Source: Clostridiaceae bacterium
GTDB taxonomy: Bacteria; Bacillota; Clostridia; Oscillospirales; Acutalibacteraceae
Length of the DNA stretch: 7,223 nucleotides
Reading direction: 5' to 3'
Assembly: GCA_016297645.1 (NCBI GenBank)
Contig: JAEDGF010000088.1
Coordinates: forward strand, 1 to 7,223
The position numbers and the translations under genes are program-made. Shown here piece by piece: positions 1 to 6,882 of this stretch (the first letter of the stretch is position 1; every line of letters starts with the position of its first letter). Below the pieces are notes generated by a model. The model had not been told where the DNA came from. It ran no database searches and saw only the letters and a list, made by a program, of their open reading frames with translations.

Positions 1-92
1 TTTTTTTTCGGAAAAAGCGCGTAAATTTCGGATGTGGTTTTGTCGTTATATGTTTCACCAAAAAGCTGAGTCTGCGGATTGGTTTTTTTGTG
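1..92. other. Left-edge non-coding flank
   Basis: This stretch lies downstream of the minus-strand lipoprotein gene. I see no convincing gene start, RNA gene or GC-rich terminator stem here. A short ACCAA/TTGGT pairing next to the T-run near 81-88 is too weak to call a terminator. The nnr-lipoprotein transcript may therefore run past the left edge. Confidence 0.4.
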
Positions 93-623
93 TCATGTTG
101 TACCTTCGGGGAGTGGAGAAGTGGCGGGGGAGAGTAGGACGGTGAAGCCGGTTTGGAAGTCGTCTATCCGCGTTATTTCGCCGTATTCGTTATAAGAGAT
201 GCGCACGGTCGAGTCGCCTATCTTTACATCCGTTGTGTAGGCTCCGTCGCCGGCGGCGGTGAAGGTGCGCGCAGAATAAAGTCCGTCGCGCAGGGCGTGC
301 AGCAGTATGTATGCCGGGGAGCTTTCCCCTATGAAATCCGCCGGGAACTTATCGGAGAGTCCGTAGGCGCTCACGCTTATTCCGTCCGACGAAAGTGCAA
401 GCGCAAGTCCGCTGAGCGACTCGGGCGAGGTAAATTCAATGCGCGTGTCCTCGTACGAGTTGCAGTCGACGCGGCATTCAAAACAAAAATCACCCTTTTT
501 TGCCTGAGCCGACGCTGAGTATATCTGCAACGGTTCAAACTTGCCGGGCAGCGCGTTTTTACAGCCGAAAAACGCGAGCACAGTCAAAAGAGCGGCAAAA
601 AGGGCGATTATTTTTTTATTCAA
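93..623 (-). CDS. Putative lipoprotein of unknown function, downstream of nnr
   Basis: A 176-residue protein, probably anchored on the outer face of the cytoplasmic membrane. The N-terminus has a short basic stretch (MNKK), a hydrophobic core at about residues 5-19 and a lipobox-like AFFGC ending at Cys21. The two Phe at -3 and -2 are atypical for a lipobox. The mature part shows alternating short beta-type segments and no enzyme motif, with Cys47, Cys50 and Cys54 clustered (C-x2-C-x3-C). The start is TTG at 623, because a TGA lies immediately upstream in frame. No clear Shine-Dalgarno is visible, and the nnr stop codon is only 5 nt away, so translation is probably coupled to nnr. Small lipoproteins with a LolA-like fold (B. 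subtilis YdcC, C. difficile GerS) are encoded beside alanine racemase genes, and in clostridia often near nnr. Pattern and position make such a relationship possible, but this is inference. Gene reality is fairly sure; function is unknown. Confidence 0.75.
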   Translation of the reverse strand: MNKKIIALFAALLTVLAFFGCKNALPGKFEPLQIYSASAQAKKGDFCFECRVDCNSYEDTRIEFTSPESLSGLALALSSDGISVSAYGLSDKFPADFIGESSPAYILLHALRDGLYSARTFTAAGDGAYTTDVKIGDSTVRISYNEYGEITRIDDFQTGFTVLLSPATSPLPEGTT

Positions 624-628
624 TCACA

Positions 629-2155
629 TCACAGGCTTTCGGATAATCGTAAGAAAGCCGCCGGAAGGCATTCCGTTATGCGTTCCGTGGTCGACGCGTA
701 GGCGGTGAAGCGTTTTTCGGCTTCTTCGCCTGCCGCACCGTGCAGGAAGGAGGCGAGAATGAGCGTGTCGAACGGGTCTTTTCCCTGTGCCGCAAGCGAA
801 ACGGCGATTCCCGTAAGCAGGTCGCCGCTGCCCCCGCGTGAGAGGGCGTTGCAGCCGGAGGTGTTTATGTAAACATTTCCGTTCGGATTTGCGACTACGG
901 TGTTCGAGCCTTTGAGAAGCACGAACACGCCGTGCTTTGCGGCAAAGGCGGCGGCAATCCGCTCTCTGTCGGCATTGACTTCGGTGATGCTCAGTCCCGT
1001 AAGCCGGCTCATTTCGCCCGGGTGCGGCGTGAGAAGCACCTTGCAGGCGGTATTCTTCAATAAATGTATATGACCGGCGAGCAGGTTTATTCCGTCCGCG
1101 TCTACAATGAGCGTACCCGTGTAGCTTTGCAGTACGGCTTCGAGAAGCTCCGCACCGTCCTCGCTCACTCCCATGCCGCACCCGAAGGCGGCGGCTTTGC
1201 AGGAGGAGAGTGCGTCGAGAAGCTTGTCAATGTTTGAAGCGCTTATTTTTCCGTCCGGGGTCGTTTCGAGCGGAAGCCCTATACACTCCGGAACGGAGGA
1301 GGCTACGATATTGCGGCAGACATCGGGGTACATGACGGAAACAAGTCCGGCTCCCGACGCGATCGCGCCGCGTGCGGCTATAACGGCGGCACCGGGCATA
1401 TTTTTGCTTCCGGCGATTATCGCGGCCTTTCCGAAGGTACCCTTATTTGCGTCAAACGGACGCTTCGGGAGTATTATTGCAAGCTCGGCTTCGGAGAGAG
1501 AGAAAAGTCCGCTTGTGCATGAGATTTCTATTCCTATCGGAATAACCGACACCTTGCCGCAGCAGTCCGAAAACGGTTTGTAGATATGCTCTTTTTTCAG
1601 GCACAGCATTGAGAGAGTTTCGTCCGCTTTGAAGAAATCTTTTGAAATTCCGTTCACCGAAACACCGGACGGGAGATCAATCGCGATCTTTACCGCGCCG
1701 GAAGAGTTACAAAGTCGGTTGACGGCGCGTACATTTTCGGGCAGTGTCCCCGAAAAGCCTATACCGAAAACCGCGTCCGCTATTACATCCGCTTTTGCTA
1801 TCGCAGACGCTGCCTTCGCGCTGTCCTTCGGGCAGACGAGTACGGTCGTATCCCCCGTGAGAGCGCCGTAACGGCTTTCGGAGAGAGCGTCGCTCGGCGT
1901 ATCGAAGAGCTTTATAACGGTGACGCTCTTGCAGGCGGCAGTCAGAAGCCGGGCGATGACAAAGCCGTCGCCGCCGTTTTTGCCTTTGCCGCACAGAATT
2001 ACGATGTTCTGCGCGGAGCGGTGCTTTTTCAAAATGTATTCCGCGCAGCCGGTACCTGCTTTTTCCATCATGCCGAGATACGAAAGCCCGGCATCGTTTG
2101 CTCTTTTTTCTATCATTCTTATTTTTTCGGGCGTGAGAATAAGCAACGGTTTCAT
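629..2155 (-). CDS. nnr: Bifunctional NAD(P)H-hydrate epimerase / ADP-dependent NAD(P)H-hydrate dehydratase
   Basis: Cytosolic repair enzyme for damaged nicotinamide cofactors. The N-terminal YjeF_N domain epimerises R- and S-NAD(P)HX; the C-terminal ribokinase-like domain dehydrates S-NAD(P)HX back to NAD(P)H using ADP. The 508 residues fit the fused E. coli YjeF/Nnr type. The epimerase half (about 1-210) shows GKGKNGGDG at 56-64, DAVFGIGFSG from Asp127, and AIDLPSGV with Asp160. The dehydratase half (about 225-505) shows NKGTFGK at 237-243, VDADGINLL at 351-359, LTPHPGEM at 375-382, LLKGSNTVV at 413-421 and GGSGDLLTG at 441-449, with Asp445 the expected catalytic base. The usual GNPG-type lead-in to that last motif is GCNALSR here. 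The ATG at 2155 places the typical ILTPE opening near the N-terminus. GGAG directly abuts the ATG, which is unusually close for a ribosome site. It is the first gene of a unit with the lipoprotein 5 nt downstream. Confidence 0.95.
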   Translation of the reverse strand: MKPLLILTPEKIRMIEKRANDAGLSYLGMMEKAGTGCAEYILKKHRSAQNIVILCGKGKNGGDGFVIARLLTAACKSVTVIKLFDTPSDALSESRYGALTGDTTVLVCPKDSAKAASAIAKADVIADAVFGIGFSGTLPENVRAVNRLCNSSGAVKIAIDLPSGVSVNGISKDFFKADETLSMLCLKKEHIYKPFSDCCGKVSVIPIGIEISCTSGLFSLSEAELAIILPKRPFDANKGTFGKAAIIAGSKNMPGAAVIAARGAIASGAGLVSVMYPDVCRNIVASSVPECIGLPLETTPDGKISASNIDKLLDALSSCKAAAFGCGMGVSEDGAELLEAVLQSYTGTLIVDADGINLLAGHIHLLKNTACKVLLTPHPGEMSRLTGLSITEVNADRERIAAAFAAKHGVFVLLKGSNTVVANPNGNVYINTSGCNALSRGGSGDLLTGIAVSLAAQGKDPFDTLILASFLHGAAGEEAEKRFTAYASTTERITECLPAAFLRLSESL

Positions 2156-2179
2156 CTCCGGACAAGTATTATTATTTTT

Positions 2180-2209
2180 ATACTAACACAGTGAACGGGT
2201 CGTAAACAA
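2180..2209 (-). promoter_or_regulatory. Candidate promoter for nnr
   Basis: Read on the minus strand, TTGTTT (2209-2204) and TAGTAT (2185-2180) are separated by 18 nt. This predicts a start near 2173 and a leader of under 20 nt. An alternative -10, TATAAA, overlaps at 2182-2177. The boxes are only moderate matches and the region is AT-rich, so this is tentative. Confidence 0.4.
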
Positions 2210-2281
2210 GTGTTTTTTGGTAAACAGGCGAATAATTATCCGTTTTTTTTTCTAAATAACACATTGTTAACATTTATTGAC

Positions 2282-2310
2282 TTGACTGGGTGTACAAAAA
2301 TACTTAAAAT
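2282..2310 (+). promoter_or_regulatory. Sigma-A type promoter for the M28 peptidase gene
   Basis: TTGACT at 2282-2287 and TAAAAT at 2305-2310 are separated by exactly 17 nt. This predicts a start near 2317 and a leader of about 25 nt. A second TTGACT (2277-2282) overlaps the first by one base. The 8-bp palindrome TGTTAACA (2264-2271) lies just upstream of the -35 boxes and could be an operator, but it is short. Confidence 0.7.
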
Positions 2311-2324
2311 TATCTTAAAACAAA

Positions 2325-2331
2325 GAGGGAG
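2325..2331 (+). promoter_or_regulatory. Ribosome binding site of the M28 peptidase gene
   Basis: GAGGGAG lies 10 nt before the ATG at 2342 and supports that start. No earlier in-frame start has comparable support. Confidence 0.65.
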
Positions 2332-2341
2332 AGATTCATAG

Positions 2342-3559
2342 ATGAATTTAAGTTCGGTAATAGCCGCAAAAGACAAGGCTGCAAAGTATATGCTTAAAGA
2401 AATTACGCATATATGCAAAGACATGGAAAAGAGGTCGCCCGGTTCCGAGGGTGAGCGCCAGGCGTGCGAGTACATGGCAAAGGTACTCAAAGAGGACTGC
2501 GGCTGCGAAAAGGTCGCGGTCGAGAGCTTCAAGGAGAACCCTGGTTCCTTCTACGGCTGGATATACATAACCATCACGGCGGTGCTTATCGCGTTTGTAC
2601 TGTATTTCTTTGCGCCTGTCGCGAGTATCATACTTGTTCTGTTCGGGCTTGCGCTTGCGTTTATCCAGTTCGGACTTTACAAAAAGTGTGTTGATAAGCT
2701 GTTCCCCGAAAAAACCGGACACAATGTCACCGCTTTCAAAAAGTGCAGCGGTGAAACGAAACGCCGCATTATCTTCAACGGACACCCCGACGCTGCGTGG
2801 GAGTGGCCCGTAAACTACAAGCTCGGCGGAGTCGGCTTCGAGGGCCACGCAGTAATCTGCGGCTTGGGCGCGCTGTATCTTATCGTCATCTCGGCAATAA
2901 GACTTGCAAACCCCGATGCTTCGTATATAAAAACGCTCAGTCTTATCACGCTCGTGTTCGTTCCGTTCTGGGTAGGCTTGTACTTCATGTGGAACAAAAG
3001 ACGCGTTGTCGATGGCGCGAACGACAATCTTTCCGGCTGCTACATGGGCATCGCGCTTCTCAAAGAGCTGAAAGATCAGGGCATTGAGCTTGAAAACACC
3101 GAGATCGGAGTTGTTCTTACAGGCTCCGAGGAAGCGGGACTCAGGGGCGCGAAGGCTTGGTGCGAGGCTCACAAGGGCGAGTTTGACGATGTCCCCACCT
3201 TCATTTATTCTTATGATACTATTCACGATCCCAAATATCTCATGACGAATTACCGCGATCTCAACGGTACTGTCGCCGCAGATAAGGATGTTTCCGACCT
3301 GTTTATGGAGAGTGCGAAGGCGCTCGGCATCGGCTGCAAAAAGGGTATGGTTCCGCCCCTCGGCGGTGCGACGGACTCGGCAGCATTTGCTCAGGCAGGT
3401 TTCCGTGCCACGGGTATCACCGGACTTAACCATAAGCTGGAGGACTACTATCACACCAGACGCGACACATACGACAACATGAACCTCGACGGGCTTGCGG
3501 ATTGCTTTGCCGTAAGCGCAAAGGTGCTTGAAAGCTTTGATAACGGAGCAAAGCAGTAA
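2342..3559 (+). CDS. Membrane-embedded M28-family zinc metallopeptidase
   Basis: A 405-residue protein with the complete two-zinc aminopeptidase signature of family M28. The signature comprises NGHPD with His148 and Asp150, GANDN with bridging Asp228, GSEEAGLRG with base Glu263 and ligand Glu264, Asp292 in SYDTIHD, and His371 in YYHTRRDTYD. The N-terminal RSPGSEGE segment (31-38) is also typical of the fold. There is no cleavable signal peptide. Four hydrophobic segments form two hairpins, at about 71-91/93-113 and 167-187/198-217. Both lie inside the peptidase domain; the second falls between His148 and Asp228, which are normally only about a dozen residues apart. Because each insert has two spans, the catalytic parts should all lie on one side, most likely the cytoplasm. 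Probable activity is release of N-terminal residues from peptides; the substrate is unknown, and an amidase-like role is possible. The gene has its own promoter and a following terminator, so it is probably monocistronic. Confidence 0.88.
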   Translation: MNLSSVIAAKDKAAKYMLKEITHICKDMEKRSPGSEGERQACEYMAKVLKEDCGCEKVAVESFKENPGSFYGWIYITITAVLIAFVLYFFAPVASIILVLFGLALAFIQFGLYKKCVDKLFPEKTGHNVTAFKKCSGETKRRIIFNGHPDAAWEWPVNYKLGGVGFEGHAVICGLGALYLIVISAIRLANPDASYIKTLSLITLVFVPFWVGLYFMWNKRRVVDGANDNLSGCYMGIALLKELKDQGIELENTEIGVVLTGSEEAGLRGAKAWCEAHKGEFDDVPTFIYSYDTIHDPKYLMTNYRDLNGTVAADKDVSDLFMESAKALGIGCKKGMVPPLGGATDSAAFAQAGFRATGITGLNHKLEDYYHTRRDTYDNMNLDGLADCFAVSAKVLESFDNGAKQ

Positions 3560-3622
3560 CGCTTTTCGGCTCGAAAAACGGCGGTGCGGTATCATCCGTC
3601 CCCGGTTGAATATAAGAAAAAG

Positions 3623-3661
3623 CGGCAGGACGAACGCGTGCAAAATGCGTCCGGCCTGCCG
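3623..3661 (+). other. Long imperfect hairpin in the spacer after the peptidase gene
   Basis: CGGCAGG (3623-3629) pairs with CCTGCCG (3655-3661). The stem continues inward with CG/CG and ACGC/GCGT around two single mismatches and closes on a loop of about nine bases. No T-tract follows directly, so it is not itself an intrinsic terminator. It could protect the 3' end of the peptidase mRNA or be part of a structured element. Confidence 0.5.
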
Positions 3662-3662
3662 G

Positions 3663-3712
3663 AAAAGCCGCTCGGGCACTCGCGCGAAAGCGCCGTTCCG
3701 TCGGCTTTTTTT
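3663..3712 (+). terminator. Rho-independent terminator of the M28 peptidase transcript
   Basis: AAAAGCCG (3663-3670) pairs with CGGCTTTT (3702-3709), and a run of seven T ends at 3712. Inside the arms, GCGC-GAAA-GCGC forms a GNRA-capped inner stem, and CGGG/TCCG can pair between the two. The element lies after the peptidase stop codon and before the ligA promoter, so it should separate the two transcripts. Confidence 0.7.
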
Positions 3713-3766
3713 GACGGAAAAATGCATTGCGACCACAAATTTGAACTGCACATTTGATCTGCTGTA

Positions 3767-3795
3767 TTGAATTTTTGCCTGAAAAGTGGTAACAT
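3767..3795 (+). promoter_or_regulatory. Promoter for ligA with extended -10
   Basis: TTGAAT (3767-3772) and TAACAT (3790-3795) are separated by 17 nt. A TGG directly before the -10 box gives the extended -10 (TGn) form, which can compensate for moderate hexamers. Predicted transcription start is near 3802, leaving a leader of about 28 nt. Confidence 0.6.
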
Positions 3796-3814
3796 AACAT
3801 GGTATGCTGCCCCC

Positions 3815-3819
3815 GGAGG
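3815..3819 (+). promoter_or_regulatory. Ribosome binding site fixing the ligA start
   Basis: A consensus GGAGG lies 10 nt before the ATG at 3830. The reading frame stays open upstream to a TTG at 3767, but that TTG coincides with the -35 box and would add 21 residues foreign to LigA. The start at 3830 is therefore preferred. Confidence 0.85.
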
Positions 3820-3829
3820 TTTTGACAAA

Positions 3830-5809
3830 ATGAACGCAACAGACGCGAAAAAACGAATAGATGAACTGACCGAGCTGCTCAACCGTTTGAGCTATCGCTA
3901 CTATGTTGAAAACGACAGTGATGTTTCGGACTACGACTACGACAAAATGTCGCGCGAGCTTATCGGACTTGAAAAGGATTTTCCGGAATTTAAGCGCCCC
4001 GATTCCCCGTCGGCGCGTGTTGGCGGAGAGGTCGAAAATACATTTGAAAGCGTCGTACACGAGGTTCGCATGGAGAGCCTTTTGGACGCCTTCGATTTCG
4101 GTGAAATAGAGGAATTCGACAGACGCGTCACGGACGGCGCGGGTGCGTCCGGATATATAGTCGAGCCTAAAATCGACGGACTTTCGGTGTCGCTTGAATA
4201 CACAAACGGCGTTTTTACGCGCGGTTCGACGCGCGGTGACGGCGATGTGGGAGAGGACATAACGGAAAACCTGAAAACGGTAAAGACTATTCCTCTTGTC
4301 CTCACGGAGAAGCTGCCGTTTATCGAGGTTCGCGGAGAGGTGTATATGCGCCGCGATGTCTTTGCCGAGCTTGTCAAAAAGCAGGAGGAGAACGGGGAGA
4401 AGCCGTTCAAAAATCCGCGTAACGCCGCGGCAGGCAGTCTGCGCCAGAAAAACCCGACCGTAACGGCGGCGCGCCGTCTTGATATATTTGTTTTTAATGT
4501 TCAGCGCATTGAGGGAGCGGAGATAACCGGTCACAGGCAGAGCCTTGATTTGCTCAAAAAGCTCGGTTTTGTCACCGTCCCGTTTTACACTCCGTGCAAG
4601 GATATAAAGGAGGCGGAGGCGGAGCTTGACCGCATAGGCAGCATCCGCAGCTCACTCGATTTCGATATCGACGGCGCGGTCATAAAGGTCGACGACCTTG
4701 AAAAACGCAAAAAGCTCGGCAGCACGGCGAAATTCCCCCGTTGGGCTATCGCATTTAAGTATCCCCCGGAGGAAAAAGACACGGTTCTGACAGATATCGA
4801 GGTTTCGGTCGGCAGGACGGGCATACTAACGCCCACCGCCTGCTTTGAGCCTGTATTTTTGTCCGGCTCGACGGTGTCGCGCGCGAGTCTTCATAATCAG
4901 GATTGCATAAACGCGCTCGGAATAGCGATAGGCGATACCTTAATAGTGCGCAAGGCAGGAGATGTCATTCCCGAGGTCGCGGGAGTCCGGCACCATAATC
5001 CGGAGTCCCCCGTGTACCGTATGCCCTCGCACTGTCCCTCGTGCGGCGCGGAGGTTTTCAGAGATGAGGGCGCAAGCGACCTTAAATGCCGCAACCCCGA
5101 ATGCCCGGCGCAGCTGCTGCGCAATCTTATTCACTTTTGCTCCCGTGACGCTATGGATATTGAGGGAATGGGCGACGCGGTGTGCGAGGTCCTTATCGAA
5201 AAGGGGCTTATCCGTGACGCTGCGGATATCTATCGGCTCGACGCGGACAGCATCTCGGCTCTTGACCGCCACGGCAAGAAGTCCGCGCAGAACCTTATAA
5301 ATGCCATTGAAAAATCGAAGCAGAACGATCTTTCGAAGCTCATCTTTGCACTCGGTATCGAGGAGATAGGCGCAAAGGCGGCAAAGCTCCTCGCAAAGCA
5401 TTTTAAAAATATAGACGCGCTTATGGCGGCGTCCGAGGAGGATATCCTGAAAATAGACGGCTTTGGCGGTGTAATGTCGAGAAAACTTGTCGAGTTCTTT
5501 TCGCTCGAAGGCTCGAAAACACTGGTGTCGCGGCTCAAAGAATACGGAGTCAACACCGAAAGCTTGTCCGATACCTCCGACACGCGCTTTGCCGGAATGA
5601 CCTTTGTTCTGACCGGAACACTGTCGATGTTCACGCGTGACGAAGCAAGCGAAATTATAGAGAATTTCGGCGGCAAGACCTCCTCGTCCGTGTCAAAAAA
5701 GACAAGTATAGTTCTTGCCGGGGAGAACGCCGGCAGCAAGCTCCGCAAGGCAAACGACCTCGGAATTCGCGTTATAGACGAAGCCGCTTTTGCCGATATG
5801 ATAAAGTAA
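3830..5809 (+). CDS. ligA: NAD+-dependent DNA ligase LigA
   Basis: Seals 5'-phosphate/3'-hydroxyl nicks in duplex DNA using NAD+, joining Okazaki fragments and finishing excision repair. The 659 residues have the full family layout. Domain Ia, which binds NMN, carries SYRYYVEND and DYDYDKM (21-40). In the adenylation domain the nucleophile is Lys114 in EPKIDGLSV, with EVRGEVYM at 166-173, NPRNAAAGSLRQ at 195-206, DGAVIKVD at 281-288 and WAIAFKYPP at 305-313. The OB fold has VGRTGILTPTA (327-337) and ends with RKAGDVIPEV (374-383). The zinc finger uses Cys402, Cys405, Cys420 and Cys425 (C-x2-C-x14-C-x4-C). A helix-hairpin-helix region covers about 440-570 and a BRCT domain about 582-659, with VSKKTSIVLAGENAGSKL at 621-638. 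No expected residue appears missing. LigA is often encoded next to the helicase gene pcrA; here it stands alone between two terminators with its own promoter. Confidence 0.98.
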   Translation: MNATDAKKRIDELTELLNRLSYRYYVENDSDVSDYDYDKMSRELIGLEKDFPEFKRPDSPSARVGGEVENTFESVVHEVRMESLLDAFDFGEIEEFDRRVTDGAGASGYIVEPKIDGLSVSLEYTNGVFTRGSTRGDGDVGEDITENLKTVKTIPLVLTEKLPFIEVRGEVYMRRDVFAELVKKQEENGEKPFKNPRNAAAGSLRQKNPTVTAARRLDIFVFNVQRIEGAEITGHRQSLDLLKKLGFVTVPFYTPCKDIKEAEAELDRIGSIRSSLDFDIDGAVIKVDDLEKRKKLGSTAKFPRWAIAFKYPPEEKDTVLTDIEVSVGRTGILTPTACFEPVFLSGSTVSRASLHNQDCINALGIAIGDTLIVRKAGDVIPEVAGVRHHNPESPVYRMPSHCPSCGAEVFRDEGASDLKCRNPECPAQLLRNLIHFCSRDAMDIEGMGDAVCEVLIEKGLIRDAADIYRLDADSISALDRHGKKSAQNLINAIEKSKQNDLSKLIFALGIEEIGAKAAKLLAKHFKNIDALMAASEEDILKIDGFGGVMSRKLVEFFSLEGSKTLVSRLKEYGVNTESLSDTSDTRFAGMTFVLTGTLSMFTRDEASEIIENFGGKTSSSVSKKTSIVLAGENAGSKLRKANDLGIRVIDEAAFADMIK

Positions 5810-5831
5810 AATAAAAACCTGTTTTTCGGTG

Positions 5832-5880
5832 AAAAAACCGGGCTTCGAGTGCGCTGACGCGATTCGAAGCCCGGTTTTTT
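5832..5880. terminator. Strong bidirectional terminator between ligA and the convergent pseudouridine synthase
   Basis: A perfect 17-bp inverted repeat has arms 5832-5848 and 5864-5880, each with a GC-rich core (CCGGGCTTCGA) and six A or T at the outer end. Pairing continues inward with G-T, T-A and GCG/CGC past one bulged G to a CTGA loop. The T-run on either strand makes it work in both directions. It lies 22 nt after the ligA stop codon and 8 nt after the stop codon of the opposing gene. Confidence 0.93.
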
Positions 5881-5888
5881 ATTGTGTA

Positions 5889-6866
5889 TTACTGTTCTCC
5901 TATGAGAGTGCCGTCGTAAAACGCGTCGCGGAACCAAATGTCGTCCGCTTCAAAGCCCTGTCCTTTCAGGTAGTTGAGAATGCCTGCGTCCGTACGGAAA
6001 TCAAAAACGGTCTTATAGGAATAAAGGCACTGCTTTTTGTAACCGCCGTACTTTTTATTCTGTGCGTTCGTGCCGTATTTGCCGTCGCCCAAAAGCGGAC
6101 AGCCGACAGCCGCCATGTGCGCCCTTATCTGATGTGTGCGCCCCGTGAGAAGCTCAACGCGGACAAGGCTTATACCGTTTCGTGTGTCGAGGACGGTATA
6201 CTGCGTTTTCATCTCCTTTGCGCCCGGCGCGGGGGAGGGCAGAACCGTCACCTTGTTTTTCTTCTCGTCCTTTATCATGTAGCCTTGCAGCGTGTCACTT
6301 TTTTTCGGCGGACAGCCTATCACAAGGCACAAATAGAGTTTTCTGATTTCGCGGAGCTTGATTTTCTCATTGAGGATTCTGAGCGATTCCGCGTTTTTTG
6401 CCGCCATTACGATGCCGCCCGTGTTTCTGTCTATCCTGTTCGCGAGTGCGGGCGTGAACGACGCTTCGCTTTTCGGGTCGTACTCGCCTTTTTCGTAGAG
6501 ATATCGCTGTACTCTGCCTATGAGCGTGTCGACATATTCGCCCTCGTCGGGGTGGGACAAAAGCCCTGCCTTTTTATCGAGGAGCATAATATTTTCGTCC
6601 TCATAGATGATATCGAGGTTTTTCCCGGCACCGAGAAAAGAGTATTTTTCTTCTTTTTCCGCAAAAAACTCATCGTTTATATACATATCGATTATGTCGC
6701 CCTCTTTAAGGCGGACAGCTATATCGGCTTTCTTCCCGTTGAGCTTTATTCTTTTGAGGCGGAGGTATTTGTACATAAGAGCCTTCGGGAGCGAGGGCAG
6801 AGTTTTTGTTATGAACTTGTCAAGGCGCTGCCCGGCATCGTTTTTGCCGACCGTAAATTCTTTCAT
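5889..6866 (-). CDS. RluC/RluD-family 23S rRNA pseudouridine synthase with S4 domain
   Basis: Converts specific uridines in large-subunit rRNA to pseudouridine, acting in the cytosol on ribosome precursors. The 325 residues begin with an S4 RNA-binding domain (about 1-65, with AGQRLDKFI at 11-19). The catalytic domain follows: HPDEGE at 105-110, NRIDRNTGGIV at 143-153 with nucleophile Asp146, RKLYLCLVIG at 175-184 with Tyr178, and LLTGRTHQIRAHM at 239-251. The frame is open to an upstream ATG at 6926, but that codon lies at the predicted transcription start and would add 20 residues. The ATG at 6866 has a good AGGAAG site and the typical N-terminus, so it is chosen. Target uridines cannot be read from sequence: RluC-type (955/2504/2580) and RluD-type (1911/1915/1917) proteins look alike at this level, so no gene symbol is given. 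It is probably transcribed alone. Confidence 0.93.
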   Translation of the reverse strand: MKEFTVGKNDAGQRLDKFITKTLPSLPKALMYKYLRLKRIKLNGKKADIAVRLKEGDIIDMYINDEFFAEKEEKYSFLGAGKNLDIIYEDENIMLLDKKAGLLSHPDEGEYVDTLIGRVQRYLYEKGEYDPKSEASFTPALANRIDRNTGGIVMAAKNAESLRILNEKIKLREIRKLYLCLVIGCPPKKSDTLQGYMIKDEKKNKVTVLPSPAPGAKEMKTQYTVLDTRNGISLVRVELLTGRTHQIRAHMAAVGCPLLGDGKYGTNAQNKKYGGYKKQCLYSYKTVFDFRTDAGILNYLKGQGFEADDIWFRDAFYDGTLIGEQ

Positions 6867-6876
6867 AAAAAAGTAA

Positions 6877-6882
6877 CTTCCT
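6877..6882 (-). promoter_or_regulatory. Ribosome binding site of the pseudouridine synthase gene
   Basis: AGGAAG on the minus strand lies 10 nt before the ATG at 6866. The alternative upstream ATG at 6926 lies at the predicted transcription start, so this site favours the 6866 start. Confidence 0.65.

Noticed and set aside
2231..2238. ATAATTAT palindrome as a Fur/PerR-type operator
   Set aside because: The flanks do not extend the symmetry enough, and such AT-rich 8-mers are frequent in intergenic DNA.
3767..3829. N-terminal extension of LigA from a TTG start
   Set aside because: The TTG coincides with the -35 box, the 21 extra residues do not resemble LigA, and a consensus GGAGG precedes the ATG at 3830.
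2348..4534. A 728-codon minus-strand open frame antisense to the peptidase gene, the spacer and the start of ligA
   Set aside because: It lies opposite two genes with full family motifs, has no recognisable domains, is rich in Arg, Val and Phe in a way typical of antisense frames, and crosses the terminator and ligA promoter.
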